From positions 62,001 through 126,000 of the forward strand of contig NZ_ATUU01000004.1 in the NCBI RefSeq assembly GCF_000420365.1: a DNA stretch of 64,000 bases, in the 5' to 3' direction. The notes below the pieces were generated by a model, which did not search any database, was not told where the DNA came from, and saw only the letters and a list, made by a program, of their open reading frames with translations. The number at the start of each line of letters is the position of its first letter. The stretch's first letter is position 1. Positions 56,541 through 64,000 of this stretch are shown in pieces. Origin of the DNA: Weissella halotolerans DSM 20190 (GTDB taxonomy: Bacteria > Bacillota > Bacilli > Lactobacillales > Lactobacillaceae). A program made the position numbers and the translations under genes.

Positions 56541-57524
56541 ATGAGTAAGGAAATCGGCATTGATTTGGGGACGGCCAACGTCCTCATCTACGTTGACGGC
56601 GAAGGGATTGTGCTAAACGAGCCTTCCGTAGTCGCGGTCGATACAAAGACGGATAAAGTGCTGGCAGTGGGCATGGAAGCCTACCGCATGGTAGGGCGGA
56701 CACCGGGTAATATTCGCGCAGTGCGTCCTCTAAAGGATGGGGTCATCTCAGATTTTGATATGACAGAAGAAATGTTGTCGTATTTTATGGCCAAGCTCAA
56801 CTTAAAGGGAATTATGTCGCGGCCTAATATTATGGTTTGTGCGCCTACTAACATTACTGAAATTGAGCGTAAAGCAATTATCGAAGCAGCTGAGAAGTCA
56901 GGCGGTGGCAAGGTATATTTGGAATATGAGCCTAAGGTAGCTGCTGTAGGGGCTGGCTTAGATATTTTCTCACCTATCGCATCGATGGTCATTGACATGG
57001 GTGGTGGAACCTCAGATATTGCCGTCCTTTCCTTGGGTGATATTGTGGCTAGTACGTCAATTCGCGTCGCTGGTGATAAGCTAAATGCTGATATTGCTAA
57101 TTATATTAAGCATGAGCATGGCTTGTTGATTGGTGAGCGGACAGCTGAGAAGGTGAAAATGGAAATTGGAACTGCCATTCCAAAGGACGAACCTAAGGCT
57201 ATGGAAGTTCGGGGGCGGGATAATTTCTCAGGAATGCCCCAGACCATTACAATTAATGAAAACGAGGCGGAACAGGCCATGCATGATTCGCTAAAGCAGA
57301 TTGTCACGGCGGCCCATAACGTCTTAGCAAGTATTCAGCCGGAATTAGCTGCTGATATTATTGATCGTGGTATTATCTTGACCGGTGGTGGAGCTCTCTT
57401 GCACGGGACAGCAGAACTATTAGCGAGTCAACTTGATGTACCAGTGATGATTGCAGATCATCCCCTTGATAATGTCGCTAAAGGGGCGGGAGAACTATTG
57501 AGCCATATGACTCAGGAAAGATAG
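56541..57524 (+). CDS. mreB: Rod-shape actin-like protein MreB
   Basis: 327 residues. Phosphate-1 IGIDLGTANVLIYV at 6-19, VVIDMGGGTSDIAVLSLG (phosphate-2) near 150 and the adenosine motif GIILTGGGALLHG near 272. Forms membrane-bound filaments that guide side-wall synthesis. GAGGTG precedes the ATG. Its presence with rodA predicts a rod or elongated ovoid cell. Confidence 0.95.
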   Translation: MSKEIGIDLGTANVLIYVDGEGIVLNEPSVVAVDTKTDKVLAVGMEAYRMVGRTPGNIRAVRPLKDGVISDFDMTEEMLSYFMAKLNLKGIMSRPNIMVCAPTNITEIERKAIIEAAEKSGGGKVYLEYEPKVAAVGAGLDIFSPIASMVIDMGGGTSDIAVLSLGDIVASTSIRVAGDKLNADIANYIKHEHGLLIGERTAEKVKMEIGTAIPKDEPKAMEVRGRDNFSGMPQTITINENEAEQAMHDSLKQIVTAAHNVLASIQPELAADIIDRGIILTGGGALLHGTAELLASQLDVPVMIADHPLDNVAKGAGELLSHMTQER

Positions 57525-57532
57525 GTGGTTAA

Positions 57533-57739
57533 ATGGCTAGAAAAAATAAACCAGTGTCAGTGGAGATTATTGAGCAGGACCAGGACGTATCAGAGGTGAA
57601 AGTTAATAAAGTCAGTTTAGGATTGATTAACGAGCATGATGGAGTAGAAATTACCTTCCATGATGGTCGCAAGTCTACAGTAGCCGATTTTGATGAAGGT
57701 GTTTCACGACTGATAGCGGACTATAATTTACATCATTAA
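57533..57739 (+). CDS. DUF2969 family small protein
   Basis: 68 residues, soluble and acidic: NKPVSVEIIEQDQDVSE then VEITFHDGRKSTVADFDEG. Matches DUF2969, a family usually found between mreB and rodA in lactobacilli, which suggests a link to cell elongation. It starts 8 bases after mreB. Confidence 0.8.
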   Translation: MARKNKPVSVEIIEQDQDVSEVKVNKVSLGLINEHDGVEITFHDGRKSTVADFDEGVSRLIADYNLHH

Positions 57740-57760
57740 CTTAAAAAGTGGGGGAAGCAC

Positions 57761-58954
57761 ATGCTAAAGCGTTTTTTTAGTTCCGATGGTGATATTGATT
57801 GGTCCATTGTCTTCGTGGTCTTAATGTTGGCTTTAGTTGGGCTCTCATCTTTGTATGTGGCAGCCTCTAATGATACAAATGGTCTAAATGTAAAACGGAT
57901 GGTGTTGATGCAACTAGCCTATTACATTGTCGGAACTGGTGTCGTTTTATTGATTATGCAGTTTGATTCAGAACAACTCTGGCGTCTAGCACCGTATGTT
58001 TTTGCGATTGGCGTCTTCTTGATGGTCGCTGTTTTAATCTTCTATAGTCGAAGCTATGCAGTTAAAACTGGGGCCAAGTCTTGGTTTGCGGTTGGTCCAT
58101 TGACCTTCCAACCATCTGAAGTAATGAAACCAGCCTTTATTATTATGTTGGCTCGGGTCATTGCTAATCATAATTCAGATTTTCCGGTTCATACATTAAA
58201 TTCCGACTGGATATTGCTACGTAAGATTATTCTATGGTCCTTACCAATTCTGGTCTTAGTTTTGGCTCAACATGACTTTGGGACTATGCTCGTCTTTTTG
58301 GCGATTATTTTTGGGATGACGATGGTTTCCGGGTTGTCTTGGTCTATTTTAGGGCCAATTATTGGATTGGCAGCAACAGTTGGAACAACAGCGATTGTTT
58401 TTGTTACGCAACCCTGGGGTCGACGGATTTTGGGGCACTTTGGATTTGAAGCCTATCAATTTGCTAGAATTGATTCTTGGTTAAATCCACAAGGGGACAC
58501 GACAAATGCTGGTTTTCAATTGTGGCAGTCCATGAAAGCGATTGGCTCAGGTGGTTTAATGGGAACCGGGTTTAATGTGTCACATGTTAATGTGCCGGTC
58601 AGAGAATCTGATATGATTTTCTCTGTTATTGGGGAAAATTTTGGGTTTATTGGGAGTATTTTGGTCTTGATTTTATATTTCCTTCTGATTTATCAAGTTT
58701 TTCAGGTAGTTTATGATACATCAAACCAGTTTTACGCGTACATTGCTGCTGGGGTAGTGATGATGTTAGTCTTTCATATATTTGAAAATATTGGTATGAA
58801 TATTGGCTTGGTGCCATTAACTGGAATTCCCTTACCTTTTATTTCGCAAGGGGGTTCGGCTTTGATTGGGAATATGATTGGGATTGGCCTGATTATGTCC
58901 ATGCGATACCATTATAAGTCTTTCACATTATCTAACCGGCGCGGTTTTGCTTAA
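57761..58954 (+). CDS. rodA: SEDS peptidoglycan glycosyltransferase RodA
   Basis: 397 residues, ten helices. SEDS motifs: KSWFAVGPLTFQPSEVMKPAF, FAGLSWS-like loop (here VSGLSWS), and the C-terminal GLVPLTGIPLPFISQGGSAL. Polymerises glycan for side-wall growth with a class B PBP and is directed by MreB. GGGG precedes the ATG. Last gene of the mreB operon. Confidence 0.93.
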   Translation: MLKRFFSSDGDIDWSIVFVVLMLALVGLSSLYVAASNDTNGLNVKRMVLMQLAYYIVGTGVVLLIMQFDSEQLWRLAPYVFAIGVFLMVAVLIFYSRSYAVKTGAKSWFAVGPLTFQPSEVMKPAFIIMLARVIANHNSDFPVHTLNSDWILLRKIILWSLPILVLVLAQHDFGTMLVFLAIIFGMTMVSGLSWSILGPIIGLAATVGTTAIVFVTQPWGRRILGHFGFEAYQFARIDSWLNPQGDTTNAGFQLWQSMKAIGSGGLMGTGFNVSHVNVPVRESDMIFSVIGENFGFIGSILVLILYFLLIYQVFQVVYDTSNQFYAYIAAGVVMMLVFHIFENIGMNIGLVPLTGIPLPFISQGGSALIGNMIGIGLIMSMRYHYKSFTLSNRRGFA

Positions 58955-58971
58955 AGAAAGGCCTGCAGGAG

Positions 58972-58999
58972 GGAGAGCTGATTAAAGCTCTCCTTTCTT
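58972..58999 (+). terminator. Terminator after rodA
   Basis: GGAGAGCT/AGCTCTCC stem, loop GATTAA, then TTTCTT. Confidence 0.75.
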
Positions 59000-59018
59000 A
59001 GTATTAGGAGGTAGACAA

Positions 59019-59816
59019 ATGTTAACGATTGGATTTATTGGTGCTGGCCAAATGGCACAAGCGATGGTAAAGGGCTGGCAGAAACGTGAAGAAATTCATC
59101 AAGTGGTTTATGCACCCACAGCTGAGAAGCAAGTTGCCAGTGAATTGGGAATACAGGTAGTCGATACACCGGCTAAAGTTTGGGAACAAGCGGATATGGT
59201 GGTATTGGCAATGAAACCACAGGACTTGCAAACAGTTGCAGATGAATTACGCTTGGTACGTATGCAAAAACCTGAAGTTATCATTGTTTCGGTTTTAGCG
59301 GGGGGCACGCTTAAAGAATTACACCAAGTGCTGGGTGAACGTTTGGTTATCGCAAGAGCTGTCTCTAATATTAATGTAGCCCTTCGTTATGGCTATACTG
59401 GTTTGGCGTTTGATCAGTATGTGGATGCTAGTACCCGAGGGGCTATTGCCATGCTTTTCTTAGAACTTGGTAAAACAGATGAATATCCAGAACAAAAATT
59501 GAGCGTAGTATCGGCATTAGCAGGATCGGGACCAGCTTTTGTGGCTGCCTTTGTTAAGAGTTATCAAGCTGTGGGGCAGCAATTAGGCCTAACTGAGGAT
59601 CAAGCACAGGTTATTGCCTTGCAAACGTTAACTGGGACTGGTATTAATATGACGGAAACGCCGCTGTCCGCTACTCAATTAGCTAACTTAGCGATAGCGG
59701 CCGGCGTTTCAACGAACGCAGGGTACTCGTATTTAACTCAGGGTCAGCTAGAAGAAGTATTGTCTGGTGCGGTTAGCGCCACGATGGATAAAAATGAACA
59801 AGGGGATATAAGCTAA
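59019..59816 (+). CDS. proC: Pyrroline-5-carboxylate reductase
   Basis: 265 residues. NADP-binding IGFIGAGQMAQAMVKG at 3-19, VVLAMKPQDL, and the C-terminal substrate helices ALAGSGPAFVAAF and TLTGTGINM. Last step of proline synthesis; proA and proB are not in this window. AGGAGG precedes the ATG. Confidence 0.93.
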   Translation: MLTIGFIGAGQMAQAMVKGWQKREEIHQVVYAPTAEKQVASELGIQVVDTPAKVWEQADMVVLAMKPQDLQTVADELRLVRMQKPEVIIVSVLAGGTLKELHQVLGERLVIARAVSNINVALRYGYTGLAFDQYVDASTRGAIAMLFLELGKTDEYPEQKLSVVSALAGSGPAFVAAFVKSYQAVGQQLGLTEDQAQVIALQTLTGTGINMTETPLSATQLANLAIAAGVSTNAGYSYLTQGQLEEVLSGAVSATMDKNEQGDIS

Positions 59817-59832
59817 TTTTCTATAAAAAAGC

Positions 59833-59861
59833 TTGCATTATTTGGTAGAAGTTGCTAATAT
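59833..59861 (+). promoter_or_regulatory. tRNA-Glu promoter
   Basis: TTGCAT (59833-59838), 17 bases, TAATAT (59856-59861), 28 bases before the tRNA. Confidence 0.65.
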
Positions 59862-59889
59862 GAATATTGTTGTGTTAGCAACTGATGAT

Positions 59890-59961
59890 GGCTCATTGGT
59901 CAAGCGGTTAAGACTCCGGTTTTTCACACCGGCATCCAGGGTTCGACTCCCTGATGAGCTA
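59890..59961 (+). tRNA. tRNA-Glu (UUC)
   Basis: Acceptor GGCTCAT pairs with ATGAGCT (G1-U72), anticodon stem CCGGT/ACCGG encloses TTTTCAC with anticodon TTC, variable loop CATC, T-arm CAGGG-TTCGACT-CCCTG, discriminator A at 59961. CCA is not encoded and must be added after transcription. Single tRNA with its own promoter and terminator. Confidence 0.95.
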
Positions 59962-59962
59962 T

Positions 59963-60012
59963 AAAAAAAGAGGAAACTTACTTTCTAGGAGTAGGCTTCC
60001 TCTTTTTTTATA
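59963..60012 (+). terminator. Terminator after tRNA-Glu
   Basis: AAAAAAAGAGGAAACTTACT/AGTAGGCTTCCTCTTTTTTT imperfect stem with T7. Confidence 0.9.
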
Positions 60013-60080
60013 CATAACATGGTAAACTATGAGAAGAAAAAGAAGACAATACTGACAAAGACAGAGCAAGGGAGGGACAG

Positions 60081-60896
60081 ATGAAAGTTTTAGCAACGGA
60101 TTTGGATAATACCTTTTTACATCGAGATTTATCCTATTCAAGCGAAGCCTTTGGACGCTTATTAACGAAGTGGCTAGCTCAGGGGAACCGGTTTGTTGTT
60201 GCGACTGGTAGAGAGTTACGCTGGGTAGAGGCTAAATTTGCTCCTTTTATGTCTGACATTGATGTAGTGGCTAGTAACGGGGTTGTCTTGAAATTAAGAC
60301 AGGAGACAGCAACGATGCAAACTTTACCTGCTGCTAGTCTCATGATGCTGCAAAAGTTAATTGTTGACCAGATTGGTAAACCGACCCAAGGCTTACGAGC
60401 CTACACGAAAGATAAATTATATTTGGTTAATGGAATGGGAAATATTCAAACAAAGGAGCGTGATTTTACACGTTCCCTTTATGATGAAGTTTATGAAATA
60501 GATCAACTGCAAGAAATTTCAGACCCCATTTTAACGGTGACTGGTAATTGGGCTGCAAGTGAAAGTGACCAGGCGGCAGAGGCTATTAATGATGCTGGAA
60601 TTGGCTTATATGCCACTACATCAGGTTATGGGGCGGTTGATATTCTACCCGCTGGCGTTAATAAGGCAAATACCCTATCGCTACTATTAACCAAGCTTGG
60701 GCTTAGTAGTGACCAGCTTATCGCCTTTGGGGATGGAATGAATGATTTAGAGATGTTGCGCTTAGCTGGTCATCCCTTTGTAATGCCTAATGGAGATCAG
60801 CGCCTCTTGAATGAAGGCTTTACTGTGGTACCAAAGGATAATAATCATGATGGTGTTTTAGAAGTTTGGCAAGCATTAATGCAGGTGGCAGACTGA
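60081..60896 (+). CDS. Cof-type HAD-superfamily phosphatase
   Basis: 271 residues. Motif I DLDNT at 7-11, motif II VATGREL near 41, motif IV FGDGMNDLEML near 215. Divergent from the HAD gene at 53-898 and of unknown substrate. GGGAGG precedes the ATG. An ABC exporter gene follows after 49 bases. Confidence 0.88.
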   Translation: MKVLATDLDNTFLHRDLSYSSEAFGRLLTKWLAQGNRFVVATGRELRWVEAKFAPFMSDIDVVASNGVVLKLRQETATMQTLPAASLMMLQKLIVDQIGKPTQGLRAYTKDKLYLVNGMGNIQTKERDFTRSLYDEVYEIDQLQEISDPILTVTGNWAASESDQAAEAINDAGIGLYATTSGYGAVDILPAGVNKANTLSLLLTKLGLSSDQLIAFGDGMNDLEMLRLAGHPFVMPNGDQRLLNEGFTVVPKDNNHDGVLEVWQALMQVAD

Positions 60897-60945
60897 GTTA
60901 AAACTAAGGTAGCGGCTTCAAGCAGGACATTGACTGGAGGAAAAA

Positions 60946-62904
60946 ATGGCTTTTTTAAGTTTACGAGATATTTATAAGTCTTATTACGTCGGTGATCAAA
61001 CCATTCCGGTATTAAAAGGAATTAGTTTAGATTTTAATTTAGGGGAATTTGTTTCAATCCTGGGTGAGTCGGGTGGTGGAAAATCGACCCTAATGAATAT
61101 TATTGGTGGCCTGGATCGTAATTTTTCAGGAACTGTAACGGTAGATGGTCAAGTGTTAGATCATCATAAGGAAAAGCAATTAGATGAGTACCGACGGGCA
61201 ACTGTTGGCTACATTTATCAGTCTTATAATTTAATTAGCCATTTGACGGTATTGGATAATGTTCTGGTATCGCTTGATATGACAAATTTGACCCGTGAGG
61301 AGCGCGAACAACGGGCACGAACTTTACTAAAGGATGTGGGCCTAGCCGATCAGGCAAAAAAATATCCAAGTCAGTTATCGGGGGGGCAAAAACAACGAGT
61401 AGCGATTGCCCGGGCTTTGGCAAAAGACCCAGCAATTATTATTGCTGATGAGCCAACTGGGGCTTTGGATGGTGAAAATACAAAGGAAGTTTTGGCAATT
61501 TTGAATCAAATTGCCGCCCAGGGGAAATTAGTTATTGCGGTCACACATTCACAAGAGGTGGCCCATGCGGGTACGCGCATTGTGCACTTAGCAGATGGTA
61601 AAATTGACGATGATCAAATTCTGCGGCCACCTTACCCGGTTCCAGGTGAACCAAGCCAAATTGAAGCTCGGCCGCTCCCAGCTTGGGTAAGTTATCAGAA
61701 TGCTTTTAAACATGTTAAGTATCATTTTTGGCAAAACTTTTTAATTGTTTTAGGAACGGCAATTGGGTTGTTTGCGGTTCTCTTGTTTGGTGGCCTGGGT
61801 AATGGGGTGAAGGCTTATATTGATAAGGAGATTAACACCTTTATTAACCCACAATCAGTAAATGTTATGCGTTACATTCCTGATGATCAGGCGTCAGCAG
61901 TACAAACAAATCCACAATTAGGAAGCTTTTCTGATCAGCAAATACAACAACTCCGTTCAGTTAAACATGTTAAACAAATCCAGCCGGGTTACCAGTTTCA
62001 AAATGTTCAGGTAGACCAGTTAGGTTCTAAAACAATCAATATGGCCAACGTTTCAAATTGGTCGAGTGATTATCAGAAGCGGATTATCAAGGCCGGAACC
62101 ATTCCTGGTAAAAATGAAATTGCGGTAGATAAGAAAACCGTCGCTAAGAAATATAGCACTAAGGATTGGCGGTCAGTAGTCGGTAAGCAGGTTACCTTAA
62201 ACTGGACCAGTGTGAATAAAGAGGGGATGCCCGTTAAATTAACTAAAACAGTACGGATAGCTGGCGTGGTTGATTATGATAAAAGTGCGTTAAACCTGAT
62301 GAACACAGCAACCATGAAAGCGGCCTTGCAAGAAGGGCAAGCAATGGCTGACCCAACCTTTGTGACTATTCGAGTTGACCAGCGTGAGCATGTTGATCAA
62401 GTGCAAAAGAAGATTGATGGTTTAAAGAATGCTAAGCACCAGCGAGAATTCACAGCAGTGACAGCTGGCTCGATTTTAGGTGAGATAAATACGATTGTTG
62501 ACTTAGCAACGAATGTGCTCGCTACTATTGCGGGTATCTCATTAGTTGTATCGGCCCTGATGATTATTGTTAGTATGTTTATGTCGGTGGCTGAACGAAC
62601 TAAGGAAATTGGTATTTTGCGGGCTCTGGGTGAATCTAAACGTGACATACGACGCCTATTTACGAGTGAATCGCTATTGCTAGGCTTGTTATCGGCTATT
62701 CTTGCTACGGGATTAGCTTTTGGCTTGGGTTATTTAATTAATCTAGCCCTTTATCAAATTGCTAAGTTTGATATGATTCAAATTCAGCCTGCTAACATTG
62801 GTTGGACCTTTGCTTTGGCCTTAGTTATTTCCTTCTTGGCTGCACTTTTGCCTGCCCGACGAGCTGCAAAGTTGAATCCAATTGATGCTCTATCAGCAGA
62901 TTAA
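60946..62904 (+). CDS. ABC transporter, ATPase and FtsX/MacB-type permease in one chain
   Basis: 652 residues. N-terminal LolD/MacB-type ATPase: GESGGGKSTLMN near 38, signature LSGGQKQR near 145, IIIADEPTGALDGENT. After about residue 235 it continues as a permease with one helix near 265-285, a 240-residue extracytoplasmic domain (MacB_PCD-like) and three C-terminal helices with the FtsX motif VAERTKEIGILRALGESKRDI. Such proteins export peptides, act as mechanotransducers or resist antimicrobial peptides. No regulator gene adjoins. Confidence 0.9.
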   Translation: MAFLSLRDIYKSYYVGDQTIPVLKGISLDFNLGEFVSILGESGGGKSTLMNIIGGLDRNFSGTVTVDGQVLDHHKEKQLDEYRRATVGYIYQSYNLISHLTVLDNVLVSLDMTNLTREEREQRARTLLKDVGLADQAKKYPSQLSGGQKQRVAIARALAKDPAIIIADEPTGALDGENTKEVLAILNQIAAQGKLVIAVTHSQEVAHAGTRIVHLADGKIDDDQILRPPYPVPGEPSQIEARPLPAWVSYQNAFKHVKYHFWQNFLIVLGTAIGLFAVLLFGGLGNGVKAYIDKEINTFINPQSVNVMRYIPDDQASAVQTNPQLGSFSDQQIQQLRSVKHVKQIQPGYQFQNVQVDQLGSKTINMANVSNWSSDYQKRIIKAGTIPGKNEIAVDKKTVAKKYSTKDWRSVVGKQVTLNWTSVNKEGMPVKLTKTVRIAGVVDYDKSALNLMNTATMKAALQEGQAMADPTFVTIRVDQREHVDQVQKKIDGLKNAKHQREFTAVTAGSILGEINTIVDLATNVLATIAGISLVVSALMIIVSMFMSVAERTKEIGILRALGESKRDIRRLFTSESLLLGLLSAILATGLAFGLGYLINLALYQIAKFDMIQIQPANIGWTFALALVISFLAALLPARRAAKLNPIDALSAD

Positions 62905-62932
62905 CTAGGTAACTTGGTATTTCATAATTTAT

Positions 62933-62967
62933 AAAGAGTGACAGTGTTAAGCTGCACTCTTTTTTCT
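62933..62967 (+). terminator. Terminator after the ABC exporter
   Basis: AAAGAGTG/CACTCTTT stem with an inner AG/CT pair and T6. Confidence 0.88.
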
Positions 62968-62995
62968 TGCTAAAATTGGACTATACCATTATAAT
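62967..62995 (+). promoter_or_regulatory. nagA promoter
   Basis: TTGCTA (62967-62972), 17 bases, TATAAT (62990-62995), 42 bases before the ATG. The next feature overlaps the likely start of transcription. Confidence 0.75.
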
Positions 62996-63001
62996 GAAAG
63001 A

Positions 63002-63015
63002 TGTGAACGTTAAGT
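63002..63015 (+). promoter_or_regulatory. cre-like CcpA site at nagA
   Basis: TGTGAACGTTAAGT matches 12 of 14 positions of the cre consensus TGWNANCGNTNWCA, missing only the last two. Its position just after the -10 box would let CcpA block nagA when preferred sugar is present. Inferred. Confidence 0.5.
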
Positions 63016-63036
63016 GAATCAAGTGGAGGCAAGAAA

Positions 63037-64000
63037 ATGAGTACTGTTTTGACACATGCAACAATTTACACCGGCGAAGAAGGACAACCAGTTATTCATG
63101 AGGGATTTATCCGTTTTGGTCAACAGATTGAAAGCTTGGGATCAATGCGCGATTTTCGACCACAGGCTAGTGATGATATTCAGCGAGCTGATCGTCAAGT
63201 AATTGTACCGGGTTTCATTGATGTTCATACTCATGGTGCCTATGGCTTTGACACAATGGATGGTAGGGCAGAAGATATTAAGCAAATGGTAAGGGGACAA
63301 ATTACCGAAGGCATAACGTCTGTCTTTCCAACGACGATGACCCAATCAGTTGAGCATATTGATCAAGCTATGCGGGCAATTAACGAGGCGGCGCAAGACG
63401 AACCAGCTATTGTGGGTGTTCATCTCGAGGGGCCCTTTATCAATCCCCATTTTAAAGGTGCTCAACCAGAAGAATACATTATCGCCCCTTCAAAGGAATT
63501 GGTTGCTAAGTGGAATGAATTATCAGGTAATCGAGTGCGTTTAATTACTTATGCCCCTGAACAGGCAGAGGATATTCACGCTTTTGAAGACTACTTATTG
63601 AATCATCATATTATTGGGTCTGTTGGTCATTCAAACGCAACTCGTGACTTCTTGAAAGATAATGTACGGGCGCCACATATTACCCACTTATACAATGCAC
63701 AACGGCCCATGAAACATCGTGAGCCAGGAGTTACGGGCCATGCTATGCTAGAAGATGAAATCTATACTGAAATGATTGTTGATGGCTATCACATTAAGCC
63801 GGATATGGTTAATTTAGCGTTTAAGTTAAAGACGGCTGACCGCATTGACTTAATTACTGATTCGATGCGAGCCAAGGGGCTAGGTGATGGTGAGTCAGAG
63901 TTAGGTGGTCAACAAGTTTGGGTAAAGGACAAGCAGGCACGTTTAGCTGATGGAACCTTAGCTGGTTCTGTATTAGAATTTGACGATGCCTTCCGGAATA
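63037..64000 (+). CDS. nagA: N-acetylglucosamine-6-phosphate deacetylase (partial, runs off the end)
   Basis: About 321 residues of a roughly 380-residue enzyme. It turns GlcNAc-6-phosphate into glucosamine-6-phosphate for glycolysis or wall synthesis. Motifs: metal pair GFIDVHTHGAYGFDTMDG near 56, HLEGPF near 130, VGHSNAT near 194, HLYNAQRPM near 213, catalytic Asp in ITDSMRAKG near 272 and GTLAGS near 307. Typical enzymes have HLFNAM, so HLYNAQ is a mild variant. GGAGG (63025-63029) sets the start. Confidence 0.93.
   Translation, partial: MSTVLTHATIYTGEEGQPVIHEGFIRFGQQIESLGSMRDFRPQASDDIQRADRQVIVPGFIDVHTHGAYGFDTMDGRAEDIKQMVRGQITEGITSVFPTTMTQSVEHIDQAMRAINEAAQDEPAIVGVHLEGPFINPHFKGAQPEEYIIAPSKELVAKWNELSGNRVRLITYAPEQAEDIHAFEDYLLNHHIIGSVGHSNATRDFLKDNVRAPHITHLYNAQRPMKHREPGVTGHAMLEDEIYTEMIVDGYHIKPDMVNLAFKLKTADRIDLITDSMRAKGLGDGESELGGQQVWVKDKQARLADGTLAGSVLEFDDAFRN

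Noticed and set aside
59890-59961. Unusual G1-U72 pair and missing CCA in tRNA-Glu as a sign of a degenerate tRNA
   Set aside because: All stems and the anticodon loop are intact, and similar G-U ends occur in tRNA-Glu of other lactic acid bacteria as far as I recall.

Overview
The window looks like chromosome from a low-to-mid GC Gram-positive lactic acid bacterium of the Lactobacillaceae. A Weissella-like or Leuconostoc-group member is my best guess, from the gene content and the mix of AT-rich and GC-richer genes, but nothing here fixes the genus. Supporting signs are the delta subunit of RNA polymerase next to pyrG, a MurZ-type murA, PepV, a DUF2969 gene between mreB and rodA, the gdpP-rplI-dnaB order, strong AGGAGG ribosome sites and a split Wzx/Wzy capsule locus. 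Most of the window is ordinary core genome. No phage, transposase or CRISPR array was seen.

Layout. 1-6600: Cof-type phosphatase, rpoE, pyrG (with a CTP-sensing type attenuator), murA, cshA. 6700-13150: an acpS-alr gene fusion, a MazF toxin without a neighbouring antitoxin, a HelD-like helicase, trpS, a Ppx/GppA phosphatase and a 49-residue protein. 13200-20000: DUF488, NAD(P)HX dehydratase, pepV, a secreted DUF1002 protein, a biotin ligase broken by a stop codon, a guanylate-kinase-like protein, a Ser/Thr/Gln-rich anchored protein also cut by an in-frame stop, and a two-segment membrane protein. 20000-29000: a glutamine-type ABC uptake operon and an oppABCDF peptide uptake operon. 29100-35900: gdpP, rplI, a SemiSWEET-like gene, dnaB, an MFS exporter, an ArAE-family membrane protein and a DUF454 protein.

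36000-52400 is the surface polysaccharide region. It lies in two blocks separated by three unrelated genes (sseB-like, ferredoxin-NADP reductase, gpmA). Block one holds an Alg14/Alg13-like transferase pair, the polymerase and two glycosyltransferases. Block two holds the chain-length regulator, tyrosine kinase, priming transferase, a second GT2, a pyruvyl transferase and the flippase. rmlB, an LCP ligase on the opposite strand and the PHP-type phosphatase follow. Together these could prime a repeat unit on undecaprenyl phosphate, extend and pyruvylate it, flip, polymerise, tune chain length and attach the polymer to the wall. The AT-rich codon use in 36000-38100 and 44900-48400 fits horizontal acquisition.

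52500-64000: DedA, PerM-type and DUF308 membrane proteins, murF, the mreB-DUF2969-rodA shape genes, proC, tRNA-Glu, a Cof phosphatase, an ABC exporter and the start of nagA, which runs off the end.

The most notable points are the MurA Cys-to-Asp active-site change (predicted fosfomycin insensitivity), the AcpS-Alr fusion, the pyrG reiterative-transcription leader, the two nonsense-interrupted genes 1.7 kb apart, two solute-binding proteins without a lipobox cysteine, and structured leaders before murA, cshA and the glutamine transporter operon. No clearly new multi-gene system was found.
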